Positions 1-7,104 of a DNA stretch of 9,735 bases are shown piece after piece. Origin of the DNA: Acidimicrobiaceae bacterium (lineage in GTDB: Bacteria > Actinomycetota > Acidimicrobiia > Acidimicrobiales > RAAP-2); contig PLSY01000236.1 of the NCBI GenBank assembly GCA_003164275.1, forward strand, positions 1 to 9,735, in the 5' to 3' direction. The position numbers and the translations under genes were made by a program. The notes below the pieces were generated by a model, which did no database searches, was not told the DNA's origin, and saw only the letters and a list, made by a program, of their open reading frames with translations. How positions within the stretch are numbered: the first letter of the stretch is position 1; the number at the start of each line of letters is the position of its first letter.

Positions 1-692
1 GTGTGCAGGAGGAGATGTGCATACTCATGAAGAAGGGAAAAGAGTCTTCCCCGAACTGCATCACTGCCATTGGCGACAATCACAGGCATGGTGTCGAAGT
101 ACAGCGAGAAAGCACGCATCTCAGTAGTGCTGACTCCTCCACGCTGGGTGGCGAGCACCATGATCCCCGCTTCTTCCAGGGCCGCAGTCCAAGCATTGAG
201 ATGCTCGTAGGGGGTGGCGCTTACCTGCGGAATCTGGATTGGCGCAATCCGCTCAAGTGCCGCCCTCGCCACTGCGCCGATCTCTTCTTCTGAAGAAGGA
301 AGACCCTCAATCTGCCAGTCTTCAGAGAGGGGTTCATCCTCGATCTCCGCAAGCTCAAGCAAGCAGTCACGCTGGAAGTGTGCCCGCCGATACTCTCCAT
401 GTAGTTGGGTGGACCAGTCTGCTTCTTCATCACCCTGTTGCCGAAAGTCTCTCATCGTGTCGAAGTCGGCTGGAGGACTGGAGAGAAAGAGCGCTCCTAG
501 TGATCGCTTGTACACGACGGCTGCCTTACGAAGTTGAGCGATGGTCGGCTGCTTGTCGCCTGCTTCCCACTCATCAACCCGCTCGTCTGGAACCCCGATC
601 CTCCGGGATGCGGCGACGGACGAAAGTCCGATTGACGTGCGTGCCCACTCCAGCACTGCTGGTTCTACGAGGGCAGGAATAGATCGAGGCAC
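1..692 (-). CDS. Xre-family HTH / ImmA-IrrE Zn-metallopeptidase, 3' end cut by window edge
   Basis: About 230 codons are visible, uninterrupted, from a GTG at 690-692 (the only usable start after an in-frame TGA) to base 1. Residues about 10-70 form a helix-turn-helix of the Xre/lambda-Cro type (SVAASRRIGVPDERVDEWEAG). The last visible part carries the ImmA/IrrE (DUF955, COG2856) signature: AFSLYFDTMPVIVANGSDAVR-GRLFSLL, then the zinc site HEYAH at residues 222-226 (bases 15-29). Family members of this architecture are about 380-400 aa, so roughly 40% lies off the left edge. ImmA-type peptidases cleave or inactivate transcription regulators; Xre-ImmA fusions are usually regulators or antitoxin-like partners, and this subfamily is often followed by a DUF4411 PIN-domain gene (recalled, not visible here). 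It lies 89 nt downstream of hsdM on the same strand and may be cotranscribed. The family is confident; the role is inference. Confidence 0.88.
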   Translation of the reverse strand, partial: MPRSIPALVEPAVLEWARTSIGLSSVAASRRIGVPDERVDEWEAGDKQPTIAQLRKAAVVYKRSLGALFLSSPPADFDTMRDFRQQGDEEADWSTQLHGEYRRAHFQRDCLLELAEIEDEPLSEDWQIEGLPSSEEEIGAVARAALERIAPIQIPQVSATPYEHLNAWTAALEEAGIMVLATQRGGVSTTEMRAFSLYFDTMPVIVANGSDAVRGRLFSLLHEYAHLLLH

Positions 693-781
693 CCGATGAA
701 GCCTAGCGATGGGTCAGTACGTTTTGTGTCTTGGACCTGCTCGGACAATACCGGGTGATACACAGGCACCTAGTCGTACCG

Positions 782-2281
782 TTAGCCATCGGCTGTTCTG
801 CCATCTTTATCGTCGCCAGCGCCAGCCAGAGAGTCAGCCAACGCTGAGAACTCGGCGAGAGCAGCTTCAAGATCCTCAACGATCTCTGCGGCAAGTGTCG
901 CTGGGTCTGGCAGGTTGTCGAGATCCTCAAGTGAGTCATCCTTCAGCCAGAAGATGTCAAGCGACACCTTGTCTCGGGCCAGAAGATCCTCATATGTAAA
1001 GCGACGAAAGAGGTCGGATTCGACTCGCTTGGAACGATCAGAAGGGATGTAGCTGGAGACGAACTCATCGAGGTCTCCCGCTGCCAGAGGATTGGTCTTC
1101 AGAGTGAAGTGTTGGTTGGTGCGCATGTCGAAGATCCACAGGTCCTTGGTCCAGGGAGTCTCCGCTGCGGGCTTGCGGTCGAAGAAGATCACGTTCGCCT
1201 TGACGCCTTGGGCGTAGAAGATACCGGTTGGCAGACGCAGCAAGGTGTGAACATCACACTCATGTAGGAGCTTGCGTCGAACTGCCTCTCCGGCCCCACC
1301 CTCGAAGAGCACGTTGTCGGGAACCACCACCGCTGCCTTGCCATTGATCTTCAAGAGCGTTTTGACGTGCTGAACGAAGTTGAGTTGCTTGTTCGAGGTC
1401 GAGGCCCAGAAGTCATCTCGTAGAACGGTGAGCGCCTGCTTCTCCGCCTGGCCTTCGGCATTCACAATGGTCATGGACGACTTCTTACCGAACGGCGGAT
1501 TCGTCAGCACCATGTCGAAGCGCTCGCCAGGGTCACTGATCAAGGCATCGTCAACGTGGATTGGGCTGTCGGACTCGGGAGACTCAAGGCCGTGCAACAA
1601 GAGGTTCATCGCACAGAGCCGAGCCGTGTTATCAACTATCTCCCAGCCGGTGAACTCGCCAGAGCGCAGGTACCTCTTCTGATCGGGATCGAGATGGGGA
1701 TTGTTGGAAACGATGTACTCGTAGGCAAGCAAGAAGAACCCACCGGTGCCGCAAGCTGGATCGCAGATCTTCATATCGGGCTGGGGCTGCATCACCCGGA
1801 CAAGCGCCCTGATCAAGGCCCGTGGGGTGAAGTACTGACCCGCACCTGACTTGGTGTCAGCAGCGTTCTTCTCCAGCAGACCTTCGTAAGCATCGCCCTT
1901 CACGTCGGCATCGAGGGTCATCCAGGTCTCACCACCGATGAGATCCTTGATGAGTCGTTCGAGCTTCGCCGGGTCCTGGATGCGGTTCTGGGCCTTGCGG
2001 AAGATGACGCCCAACATGCCCTTCTCACGGCCAAGTTCGTTGAGGATGAGGATGTACTGAGTCTCCAACTCAGCGCCCTGCTTCGAGAGCAAGGATGCCC
2101 AGTCGAGACCGGCAGGAACTATGGAGGGTCTCTTGAACGGCGGCTTCGTCAACTCGTCCGCCATCTTGAGGAAGAGCAAGAAGGTAAGTTGCTCCAGGTA
2201 GTCCTGATAGGAAAGCCCGTCGTCTCGGAGAACGCTGCAGTAAGACCAAAGCTTTCCGACCAGCGTCGATGCGTCGCTCAT
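782..2281 (-). CDS. hsdM: Type I restriction-modification system, DNA methyltransferase subunit HsdM
   Basis: 499 aa, normal HsdM length. It transfers a methyl group from S-adenosylmethionine to the N6 of adenine in the site chosen by HsdS; two HsdM with one HsdS make the active methylase. Residues about 5-130 are the helical HsdM N-terminal domain (KLWSYCSVLRDDGLSYQDYLEQL). GQYFTPR at 148-154 opens the N6-adenine MTase domain, DPACGTGGF (174-182) is the AdoMet-binding motif I, and NPPFG (261-265) is the catalytic motif IV. The acidic tail (last 50 residues or so) is typical of the subunit contact region. Its ATG overlaps the hsdS stop by 4 nt (ATGA), indicating translational coupling. It is the last of the three hsd genes, so methylase synthesis depends on a transcript that already encodes the nuclease. 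All key motifs are intact; I see no sign of decay. Confidence 0.97.
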   Translation of the reverse strand: MSDASTLVGKLWSYCSVLRDDGLSYQDYLEQLTFLLFLKMADELTKPPFKRPSIVPAGLDWASLLSKQGAELETQYILILNELGREKGMLGVIFRKAQNRIQDPAKLERLIKDLIGGETWMTLDADVKGDAYEGLLEKNAADTKSGAGQYFTPRALIRALVRVMQPQPDMKICDPACGTGGFFLLAYEYIVSNNPHLDPDQKRYLRSGEFTGWEIVDNTARLCAMNLLLHGLESPESDSPIHVDDALISDPGERFDMVLTNPPFGKKSSMTIVNAEGQAEKQALTVLRDDFWASTSNKQLNFVQHVKTLLKINGKAAVVVPDNVLFEGGAGEAVRRKLLHECDVHTLLRLPTGIFYAQGVKANVIFFDRKPAAETPWTKDLWIFDMRTNQHFTLKTNPLAAGDLDEFVSSYIPSDRSKRVESDLFRRFTYEDLLARDKVSLDIFWLKDDSLEDLDNLPDPATLAAEIVEDLEAALAEFSALADSLAGAGDDKDGRTADG

Positions 2282-3615
2282 GCCGTTACCTTCATTCTGC
2301 GTGACTTGCTTCCAGTGGAAACAGTGCGATCAGTCTGAATCCGCTGCAACAGCAAGGCAGCGGGTTCGTCCTCTGATTCTTGCGAAACCAGGTCACCTGA
2401 GACTGCCTTCTGGAGGATTGAACGCCGCAGCGCAGTTACCCGAGCCAAGGTCTGCTCCAATGCGTCCCTGATGCGATCCACTTCTGCCAGCGCAGTCTCG
2501 ACGTACTTGACTATGCGGACCTGCTCGGCCATGGGTGGCACTGGTAATCGGACCGTCTTCAGTTGCGACCCGGCGATTCCCACTTGGCCCGCCGTTGTCT
2601 TGAGGCGGCTCTCCACCTGTTGCCGTCCCAGACGGGCCGTCATGGCGATTGCGATGTATCGGGGGTCCATACGGGTTTCGTCTACGACGGCACGGATGAG
2701 CTTGTCAGGATAGGCAATCGCCTCTGTCGTCTTGGGAACAACTGCGCAGGCGCCCACGTAGTCAGGGTTCCCGCTGTAACGAGTGAATAACAGGTTGCCT
2801 TCTTCGACGCAGTTGCTATCCACCTTGGGGGTACCGCCAGGGGCATACCTGACATCTTTCATGTCCAAGACCATTGGGCGAACGGCACTTATCCTCAGAA
2901 TCGGAAACCCTGGTGGCTCCGCTGCCGGACGAGAGACGAACACCCCATTCCTAAGCGATAGGAGATACTCCCCCAATGGAGCGTTGGGCCATTCAACGCT
3001 GATGGCTCCGTTGAGTACTGATGCCTTCAGTCTCGTGCAGCGTCGGAGACCAGTCTGAATCGCAGCTTCGGCAGAATCGAGCCAGATGAAGTACCCCTCG
3101 ATTGCCTCCACAATCCGTCTTTGCTCTGAGATGGGTGGAACCCCAATGGGTATGGTCGCCAGATTCTTTTTCGATATTCGCTGCCGTGTCGTGCCACTCG
3201 AATGCTGTTCGATCCTCCTTCCGCTCTGAGGAGAGTTGATAGCCCACATTAACCAACGAGAATCGACGCCCTCCTTTCCCGGTCGCAGTACGGCGACATC
3301 CACGACGGTGACAGAAGGACCTTGATCTGGCGGAAAGATGCACGCCCGGCCAAGGGGTTTCGGCATTCGAGCGATGAGCACATCGCCAGGTTCAAGATAG
3401 GTGCATCGAAGTTCCTCGGCCTTTGCCGAGGTAAGGCGTCGGTTCGAGTGATCACGAAACTCACTAACTCCAACATCCGCAAGCTGGATCAGCCTAACTT
3501 CACCGTCTTGATCCTGATCCTTGGATTCAACCCAGTCGCCATCAGTGAACAAGCCATCTTGTGCGACAAGATCAGCAAGCGATGCGCTTGTCCAGCCGTG
3601 CGGAAGGTCACTCAA
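2278..3615 (-). CDS. hsdS: Type I restriction-modification system, specificity subunit HsdS (two TRDs)
   Basis: 445 aa with the classical duplicated layout: TRD1 (about 1-158), conserved helical spacer 1 (about 160-205, PPISEQRRIVEAIE), TRD2 (about 210-358) and conserved helical region 2 (about 360-412, PPMAEQVRIVKYVE). Each TRD reads one half of a bipartite target; the helices set the gap between the halves and bind HsdM. The two halves share the PPxxEQxRIV signature but the TRDs differ from one another, so an asymmetric recognition site is expected. The actual bases cannot be read from sequence alone. The start is TTG (3613-3615), overlapping the hsdR stop as TTGA; no ATG/GTG fits better because SDLPHGW is the usual HsdS N-terminus, and a GAGG lies about 10 nt upstream. 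The C-terminal 30 residues are a low-complexity basic tail. Its stop overlaps the hsdM start. No inverted second hsdS copy is visible in the window. Confidence 0.96.
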   Translation of the reverse strand: MSDLPHGWTSASLADLVAQDGLFTDGDWVESKDQDQDGEVRLIQLADVGVSEFRDHSNRRLTSAKAEELRCTYLEPGDVLIARMPKPLGRACIFPPDQGPSVTVVDVAVLRPGKEGVDSRWLMWAINSPQSGRRIEQHSSGTTRQRISKKNLATIPIGVPPISEQRRIVEAIEGYFIWLDSAEAAIQTGLRRCTRLKASVLNGAISVEWPNAPLGEYLLSLRNGVFVSRPAAEPPGFPILRISAVRPMVLDMKDVRYAPGGTPKVDSNCVEEGNLLFTRYSGNPDYVGACAVVPKTTEAIAYPDKLIRAVVDETRMDPRYIAIAMTARLGRQQVESRLKTTAGQVGIAGSQLKTVRLPVPPMAEQVRIVKYVETALAEVDRIRDALEQTLARVTALRRSILQKAVSGDLVSQESEDEPAALLLQRIQTDRTVSTGSKSRRMKVTA

Positions 3616-6395
3616 GAGACCAGCGCCTCGTTGAGTTGGGATAGCACGGTATCAAGCTCGTCGCCGAGTGCTTCGTAAGCACCACCGAGGCCACCGTGTT
3701 GGTTGAAGGGTGCATAGTCGAAGTCTTCAGGCGTGATCCTGAGTGAGGCTGCGATGTGGTCACGAATGCGTTCGAGCCAGGTTCGCTGTTCGTCCGTGAA
3801 GATCCGTCCCACAGTGGCCTGCTCCTCAATCCAACCGGTGTACCGCTCTGCAACGATCTCAGGGAATGGCACGAGTTCCCCATCCGGGTCGAGGGCGTGT
3901 CGGACGAGGGATACAAGATCCGTTAGCAGTCGCTGCCCCGTACCTCTCACTCTGTCCGCCTGTACAGCGCCGTAGGCATCCCACAGGCGGTCAGGTGTCC
4001 AGTTGTGAGGTGGACGCTGGATGGCCTGAGCGAGTTCCTTGATCTCTTTGAAGTTGAGATCCTTCGACCCGTAGGGCTGGTTGTAGAGGATCTGGAGTGC
4101 CGTTATGTCGTCACGATGATCTCGGATGAACTGCTCCCAGGATTCAACGGTGTGGCGAGCCTTCTCGGTGGCTTCTAACGAATACTCAGCCGACAACACA
4201 ACATCGACACTGATCTCGTCGATGAACTGGTCGTGGGCCTGGCGGATAGACACCAGTTCGTCCCGCAGGTCTGGATTGTCAGCAATGGGTTTCAGCGCTG
4301 CGGCGACCAGTTGTTTGGCTGCCGCAGCCACAGCATCTGGCGTTGGGTCATCGAGGCCGGTTGCGGTGTGGGCTGCCTCAAGGCGAACGTCAGGGTCGAT
4401 AGCTGATACCAGAGCATGGACCAGGTCGTGCAGCGGAGTTCCAGCTACCTCTTCCAGTCGTTGCTTCTCAGCTTGGTCTAGCTGAGTATTGAGTCTCGCA
4501 AGACGGGAGGCGATGGAGGAAACGTCGTCATCGTCGTAGGCACCCGTAGCCACTCGCATGAGGAGCTTCTGGAGAGGCACGTTGAGGCGCCGTTCTAGAG
4601 GCTGGTTCTCATTGAGATCCGTCTCGGTAGCTCCTACCGCATCCACTATGACGAAGCGGTCCTTCACTCCAGCACTAGGCGTGCGGGCCTGGAGGTCGTC
4701 TTGGCCGATGATGCGGGACCCCCGGCCCTTCATCTGCTCGAAGTAGTTCCGGCTCTTGACGATCCGCATGAACAGCAGGCACTCGACCGCTGGAACATCG
4801 GTGCCCGTAGCGATCATGTCTACCGTCACAGCTACACGGGGGTTGTAGGTATTGCGGAAGTCCGACAAAAGCTGAGCAGCATGACCAGCAGCCGATGTGA
4901 TCTTCACGGCGAAGTCGTTGCCCTTTCCGAACTCGTCACGCACTACCTGGACAATGTCGTCGGCATGGGCATCGCTGCGAGCGAAGATGAGCGTCTTGGG
5001 GACTTCGTTCCGCTTGGGGAAGATCTCGGGAAGCTTCTCCTTGAAGGTCTGGATGATGGTGCGTATCTGGTCCAAAGAGATGACACTCGTACCGACTTTG
5101 GAGGCGTCGTACTCGAAGTCCTGATCGAGTTTCTCCATGCGCTCCGCTCGGGTCTCTCGATCCCTGAACTTTCCGAAGTAGCCCGCTTCGACGGTAGATC
5201 CCTTATCAGTAATCTCGGTTCGAATGCGATACACATCGAAGTCAACGTTGACGCCGTCTGCGACGGCCTGCTCTCGTGGATACTCCATGACCAGGTTCTG
5301 GTTGAAGTACCCGAAGGCTTGCGCCCCTGGCGTGGCGGTTAGTCCGATCTGGAAGGCATCGAAGTATTCGAGGACCTGACGCCATACCCCATAGATCGAG
5401 CGGTGACACTCGTCGATGATGATCACGTCGTAGAACTCGATAGGCAGTACAGAGGAGTAGGACACCTCCACGGATCGAGTCGGCTCGATGGCGAACCCAC
5501 CGTGCTCCTCAGCTTCAAGGTCAAGCGGCTCGCCCCGCATGATCGAGTACAGCCGTTGGATCGTCGAGATGGTCACCTTCGCAACAGGGTCGATGGTGTC
5601 GCTGGTGAGTTGCTGAATGTTGTATAGCTCGGAGAACTTACGCCCATCGTCAGGGGTCGTGAAGTGTTGAAACTCCTTCAGGGTCTGGGTGCCTAGATTC
5701 GACCGATCCACAAGGAACAAGATGCGTTCTGCTCCGGCCTCCTTGATCAGTCGGTAGGCGATATTGGCAGCCGTGTAAGTCTTGCCCGAACCGGTGGCCA
5801 TCTGGATAAGGGCACGAGGCTTGAATAGCTGGAGCGATGTTTCAACATTGTGGATTGCACGCTGCTGTGCATCCCAAAGCCAAGGAGTCTCTCCCGGCAA
5901 GGGAGTCAACGTGTGAACCAGCCGTTGACGGAGCGTGGCGGATTGTGGGTCAACGGTCGAGTCGTCTAGCCAACGAGCCAGAGTCTCGGGTCGATGGAAA
6001 GAGAACACACGTCGACTGGCGGGTTCAGGGTCGAGTCCACACGTGAAGCGGGTCTCGACGCCGGTCGACTCATAGAGGAACGGAAGTGGGCGACGGCGAA
6101 CTTCGAGCTTCTCTGGAACGCCCGTTCCGTACTTGTTCGATTGCCACTCCACTCCAATCAGTGGGGTGCCTACCTTCTTGGCCTCGACCACCCCAACGGC
6201 ACCTCCATCAACGAACAGAAGGTAGTCAGCCTTTCCATGCCCGGTGGCCATTGGGTACTCACGCACGGCCACCCCACGTGCCACACCAAGGGCGATCTTC
6301 TTGAAGTCCTGAACCACCCAATCAGACGCTGTGAGCATGGCGTCGATGACCAGCCGTGCAGCCGCCTCGGGTCCCACGTAGTCGTCAGGAGTCAT
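3612..6395 (-). CDS. hsdR: Type I restriction-modification system, endonuclease/translocase subunit HsdR
   Basis: 927 aa. HsdR uses ATP to pull DNA toward the HsdM-HsdS complex bound at an unmethylated target and cuts at a distance. The N-terminal nuclease domain carries the PD-(D/E)xK residues: D57 in GKADY and E71-A-K73 in VVEAKK. The SF2 helicase core has Walker A in MATGSGKT (199-206), the DEAD-box-type motif II DECH (328-331), motif III LTATP (352-356), and motif VI QMKGRGSR (554-561). The remaining 350 or so residues are helix-rich and match the EcoEI-type C-terminal region that docks on the methylase. All catalytic residues are present, so the subunit should be active. The ATG at 6393-6395 lacks a strong Shine-Dalgarno, but it sits 12 nt after the stop of a 59-aa ORF, suggesting coupled translation. 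It is the first of the three hsd genes (order R-S-M). Confidence 0.97.
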   Translation of the reverse strand: MTPDDYVGPEAAARLVIDAMLTASDWVVQDFKKIALGVARGVAVREYPMATGHGKADYLLFVDGGAVGVVEAKKVGTPLIGVEWQSNKYGTGVPEKLEVRRRPLPFLYESTGVETRFTCGLDPEPASRRVFSFHRPETLARWLDDSTVDPQSATLRQRLVHTLTPLPGETPWLWDAQQRAIHNVETSLQLFKPRALIQMATGSGKTYTAANIAYRLIKEAGAERILFLVDRSNLGTQTLKEFQHFTTPDDGRKFSELYNIQQLTSDTIDPVAKVTISTIQRLYSIMRGEPLDLEAEEHGGFAIEPTRSVEVSYSSVLPIEFYDVIIIDECHRSIYGVWRQVLEYFDAFQIGLTATPGAQAFGYFNQNLVMEYPREQAVADGVNVDFDVYRIRTEITDKGSTVEAGYFGKFRDRETRAERMEKLDQDFEYDASKVGTSVISLDQIRTIIQTFKEKLPEIFPKRNEVPKTLIFARSDAHADDIVQVVRDEFGKGNDFAVKITSAAGHAAQLLSDFRNTYNPRVAVTVDMIATGTDVPAVECLLFMRIVKSRNYFEQMKGRGSRIIGQDDLQARTPSAGVKDRFVIVDAVGATETDLNENQPLERRLNVPLQKLLMRVATGAYDDDDVSSIASRLARLNTQLDQAEKQRLEEVAGTPLHDLVHALVSAIDPDVRLEAAHTATGLDDPTPDAVAAAAKQLVAAALKPIADNPDLRDELVSIRQAHDQFIDEISVDVVLSAEYSLEATEKARHTVESWEQFIRDHRDDITALQILYNQPYGSKDLNFKEIKELAQAIQRPPHNWTPDRLWDAYGAVQADRVRGTGQRLLTDLVSLVRHALDPDGELVPFPEIVAERYTGWIEEQATVGRIFTDEQRTWLERIRDHIAASLRITPEDFDYAPFNQHGGLGGAYEALGDELDTVLSQLNEALVS

Positions 6396-6407
6396 TGCTG
6401 ACCGACA

Positions 6408-6587
6408 TTAGGCGCCGATAGAAGATCCGTGATGCTCATTCACCAACCCACCCACTGTCCCTGGGCGCCAGTCGGGAATCTCTTGGAACTCCTGCCACGC
6501 TCCCTCAGCTAGTGCAATCATGGCTTCGAGAAGCAACTGGGCCATCACTTGTTCGGCCTGTTCACCGACTTCACATCCGGCAATCAT
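6408..6587 (-). CDS. Small ORF B, unknown 59-aa protein directly upstream of hsdR
   Basis: 59 aa, function not recognised. The reading runs MIAGCEVGEQAEQVM..., continues through a helix-forming, Glu/Ala/Leu-rich stretch to about residue 37, then a Pro/Gly-rich tail ending SSIGA. There is no signal peptide, Cys pair or catalytic motif. The ATG (6585-6587) overlaps the stop of the preceding 60-aa ORF as ATGA, and its TAA lies 12 nt before the hsdR ATG. That spacing, typical of a tight operon, is the main argument that it is real; length alone would not support it. It has no own Shine-Dalgarno, consistent with coupling. Alternatively ORFs A and B are one gene of about 120 aa broken by a frameshift near 6586, but the B frame upstream of its ATG reads as Arg-rich shadow sequence, which favours two genes. 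Confidence 0.5.
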   Translation of the reverse strand: MIAGCEVGEQAEQVMAQLLLEAMIALAEGAWQEFQEIPDWRPGTVGGLVNEHHGSSIGA

Positions 6588-6766
6588 TGCCAGAACTGGA
6601 TGAAGCCGCTCGGTGGGCAGGACTCGCCTGGACGAGAACCGGACGGCTCTTGAGGCTCAAGTCCCGCCTCACGCCGCAGTGCGTACTCGTACCAGATCAG
6701 ATCGAAGTAGGGATTGAGTTCGGCGAACGGGTCTCCGGCTTCGTCCGCCTTCGAATGTCTAGCCAC
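6584..6766 (-). CDS. Small ORF A, unknown 60-aa protein at the head of the RM operon
   Basis: 60 aa from a GTG (6764-6766), function not recognised. It begins MARHSKADEAGDPF, followed by an aromatic, probably helical core (NPYFDLIWYEYALRREAGL, about 18-36) and a Pro/Gly/Ser-rich tail ending GFIQFWQ. The composition, with Tyr/Trp/Phe clustering and balanced charge, is unlike the Arg-rich shadow of an antisense frame, which argues for coding. The frame stays open upstream of the GTG but I see no better start; the Shine-Dalgarno is weak (AGG about 12 nt upstream). It overlaps ORF B by 4 nt, and together they precede hsdR on the same strand. It is the first gene after the junction at about 6864 and follows the inverted repeat at 6811-6844. 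Possible roles (leader for coupling, small regulator of HsdR) are guesses. Confidence 0.5.
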   Translation of the reverse strand: MARHSKADEAGDPFAELNPYFDLIWYEYALRREAGLEPQEPSGSRPGESCPPSGFIQFWQ

Positions 6767-6810
6767 ACGGGACAGATCGACCTGTTCGTCTCCACAACTT
6801 GAGAGACTGC

Positions 6811-6844
6811 CCTCGGTACGTCCCGATACGTAGAAGGACCGAGG
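6811..6844. promoter_or_regulatory. Nested inverted repeat, candidate operator or hairpin upstream of the RM operon
   Basis: The outer arms CCTCGGT (6811-6817) and ACCGAGG (6838-6844) are perfect 7-bp inverted repeats. Nested inside is TACGT-N6-ACGTA (6817-6832), a perfect 16-bp dyad typical of a dimeric regulator site. The two share base 6817, so they cannot both be fully paired as RNA. The element lies 45 bp upstream of the first small ORF and just inside the junction with the transglycosylase fragment. There is no T-run, so it is not a good intrinsic terminator. No convincing -10/-35 pair was found nearby. The operator role is inferred from symmetry and position only. Confidence 0.4.
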
Positions 6845-6849
6845 AATAG

Positions 6850-7104
6850 CTACCTGTCATCAACTAGGATCGACCAAGGCAGGCCCGGACAGGTGGTGGC
6901 CGCCTCCTGGTAGAGGGTGAGCATGGCCGGCGGGATGTTGTCGGTGGCCGTGGCCGACGGGGCGGCGTCGCCGCCGCCGAGGAGCGAGGCGATCCCCGCA
7001 CCGGCTCCCGCGGCCAGGACGGCGACGAGGAGGATCAACCCGGCGGCACCGGCCGCGACCTTGTTGCCGAGGCTGGCGGGGGCGGCTTCAAGGCCGATCG
7101 TCAC
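6850..7104 (-). pseudogene. Truncated membrane-anchored lytic transglycosylase-like gene (5' part only)
   Basis: 84 aa from a GTG (7102-7104) that overlaps the Replic_Relax stop as GTGA. Residues about 14-42 are a hydrophobic Ala/Gly/Leu membrane anchor, 43-56 a Gly/Ala/Thr linker, and 57-80 (NIPPAMLTLYQEAATTCPGL, then PWSIL) match the entrance of the SLT-type lytic transglycosylase domain found in actinobacterial conjugation clusters. Full-length relatives continue with an AAIG.VES-like catalytic stretch; here the frame instead reads VDDR and stops at 6850. The catalytic glutamate and everything after it are missing. In a working element this enzyme would locally open peptidoglycan for the transfer channel. 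The break at about 6864 coincides with the drop in GC and the start of the RM block, so I infer truncation by insertion or recombination. The family assignment rests on a short segment recalled from memory. Confidence 0.65.
6860..6868. other. Probable left junction of the restriction-modification island
   Basis: On the minus strand the transglycosylase-like reading frame loses family resemblance right after PWSIL, and a stop follows four codons later. To the right the DNA is strongly GC-rich with GC3 bias; to the left it is clearly less so, by eye. No direct repeat, transposon terminal repeat or integrase was found at the break, so the mechanism is unknown. The other junction and any 3' remainder of the interrupted gene would be beyond the left window edge. 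Confidence 0.5.

Noticed and set aside
100..215. Apparent frameshifts in the Xre-ImmA gene
   Set aside because: On base-by-base rereading of the reverse complement the frame is continuous through both suspected places (TPYEHLNAW and MRAFSLYFD).
1..682. Several plus-strand frames (for example 239-682 and 214-537) opposite the Xre-ImmA gene
   Set aside because: Ser/Arg/Pro-rich shadows; the minus strand in the same stretch encodes an HTH and an HEYAH zinc site in one continuous frame.
740..781. Hairpin-like GGTG...CACC after hsdM as a terminator
   Set aside because: Only a 4-5 bp stem with a long loop and no T-run.
4701..5342. 213-aa plus-strand ORF opposite hsdR
   Set aside because: Lies antisense to the conserved helicase motifs of hsdR; no start signals or domain.
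6850..6870. TGTCATCAAC at the junction as a transposon terminus
   Set aside because: No matching inverted copy, no transposase and no target duplication in the window; the resemblance is too short to support.
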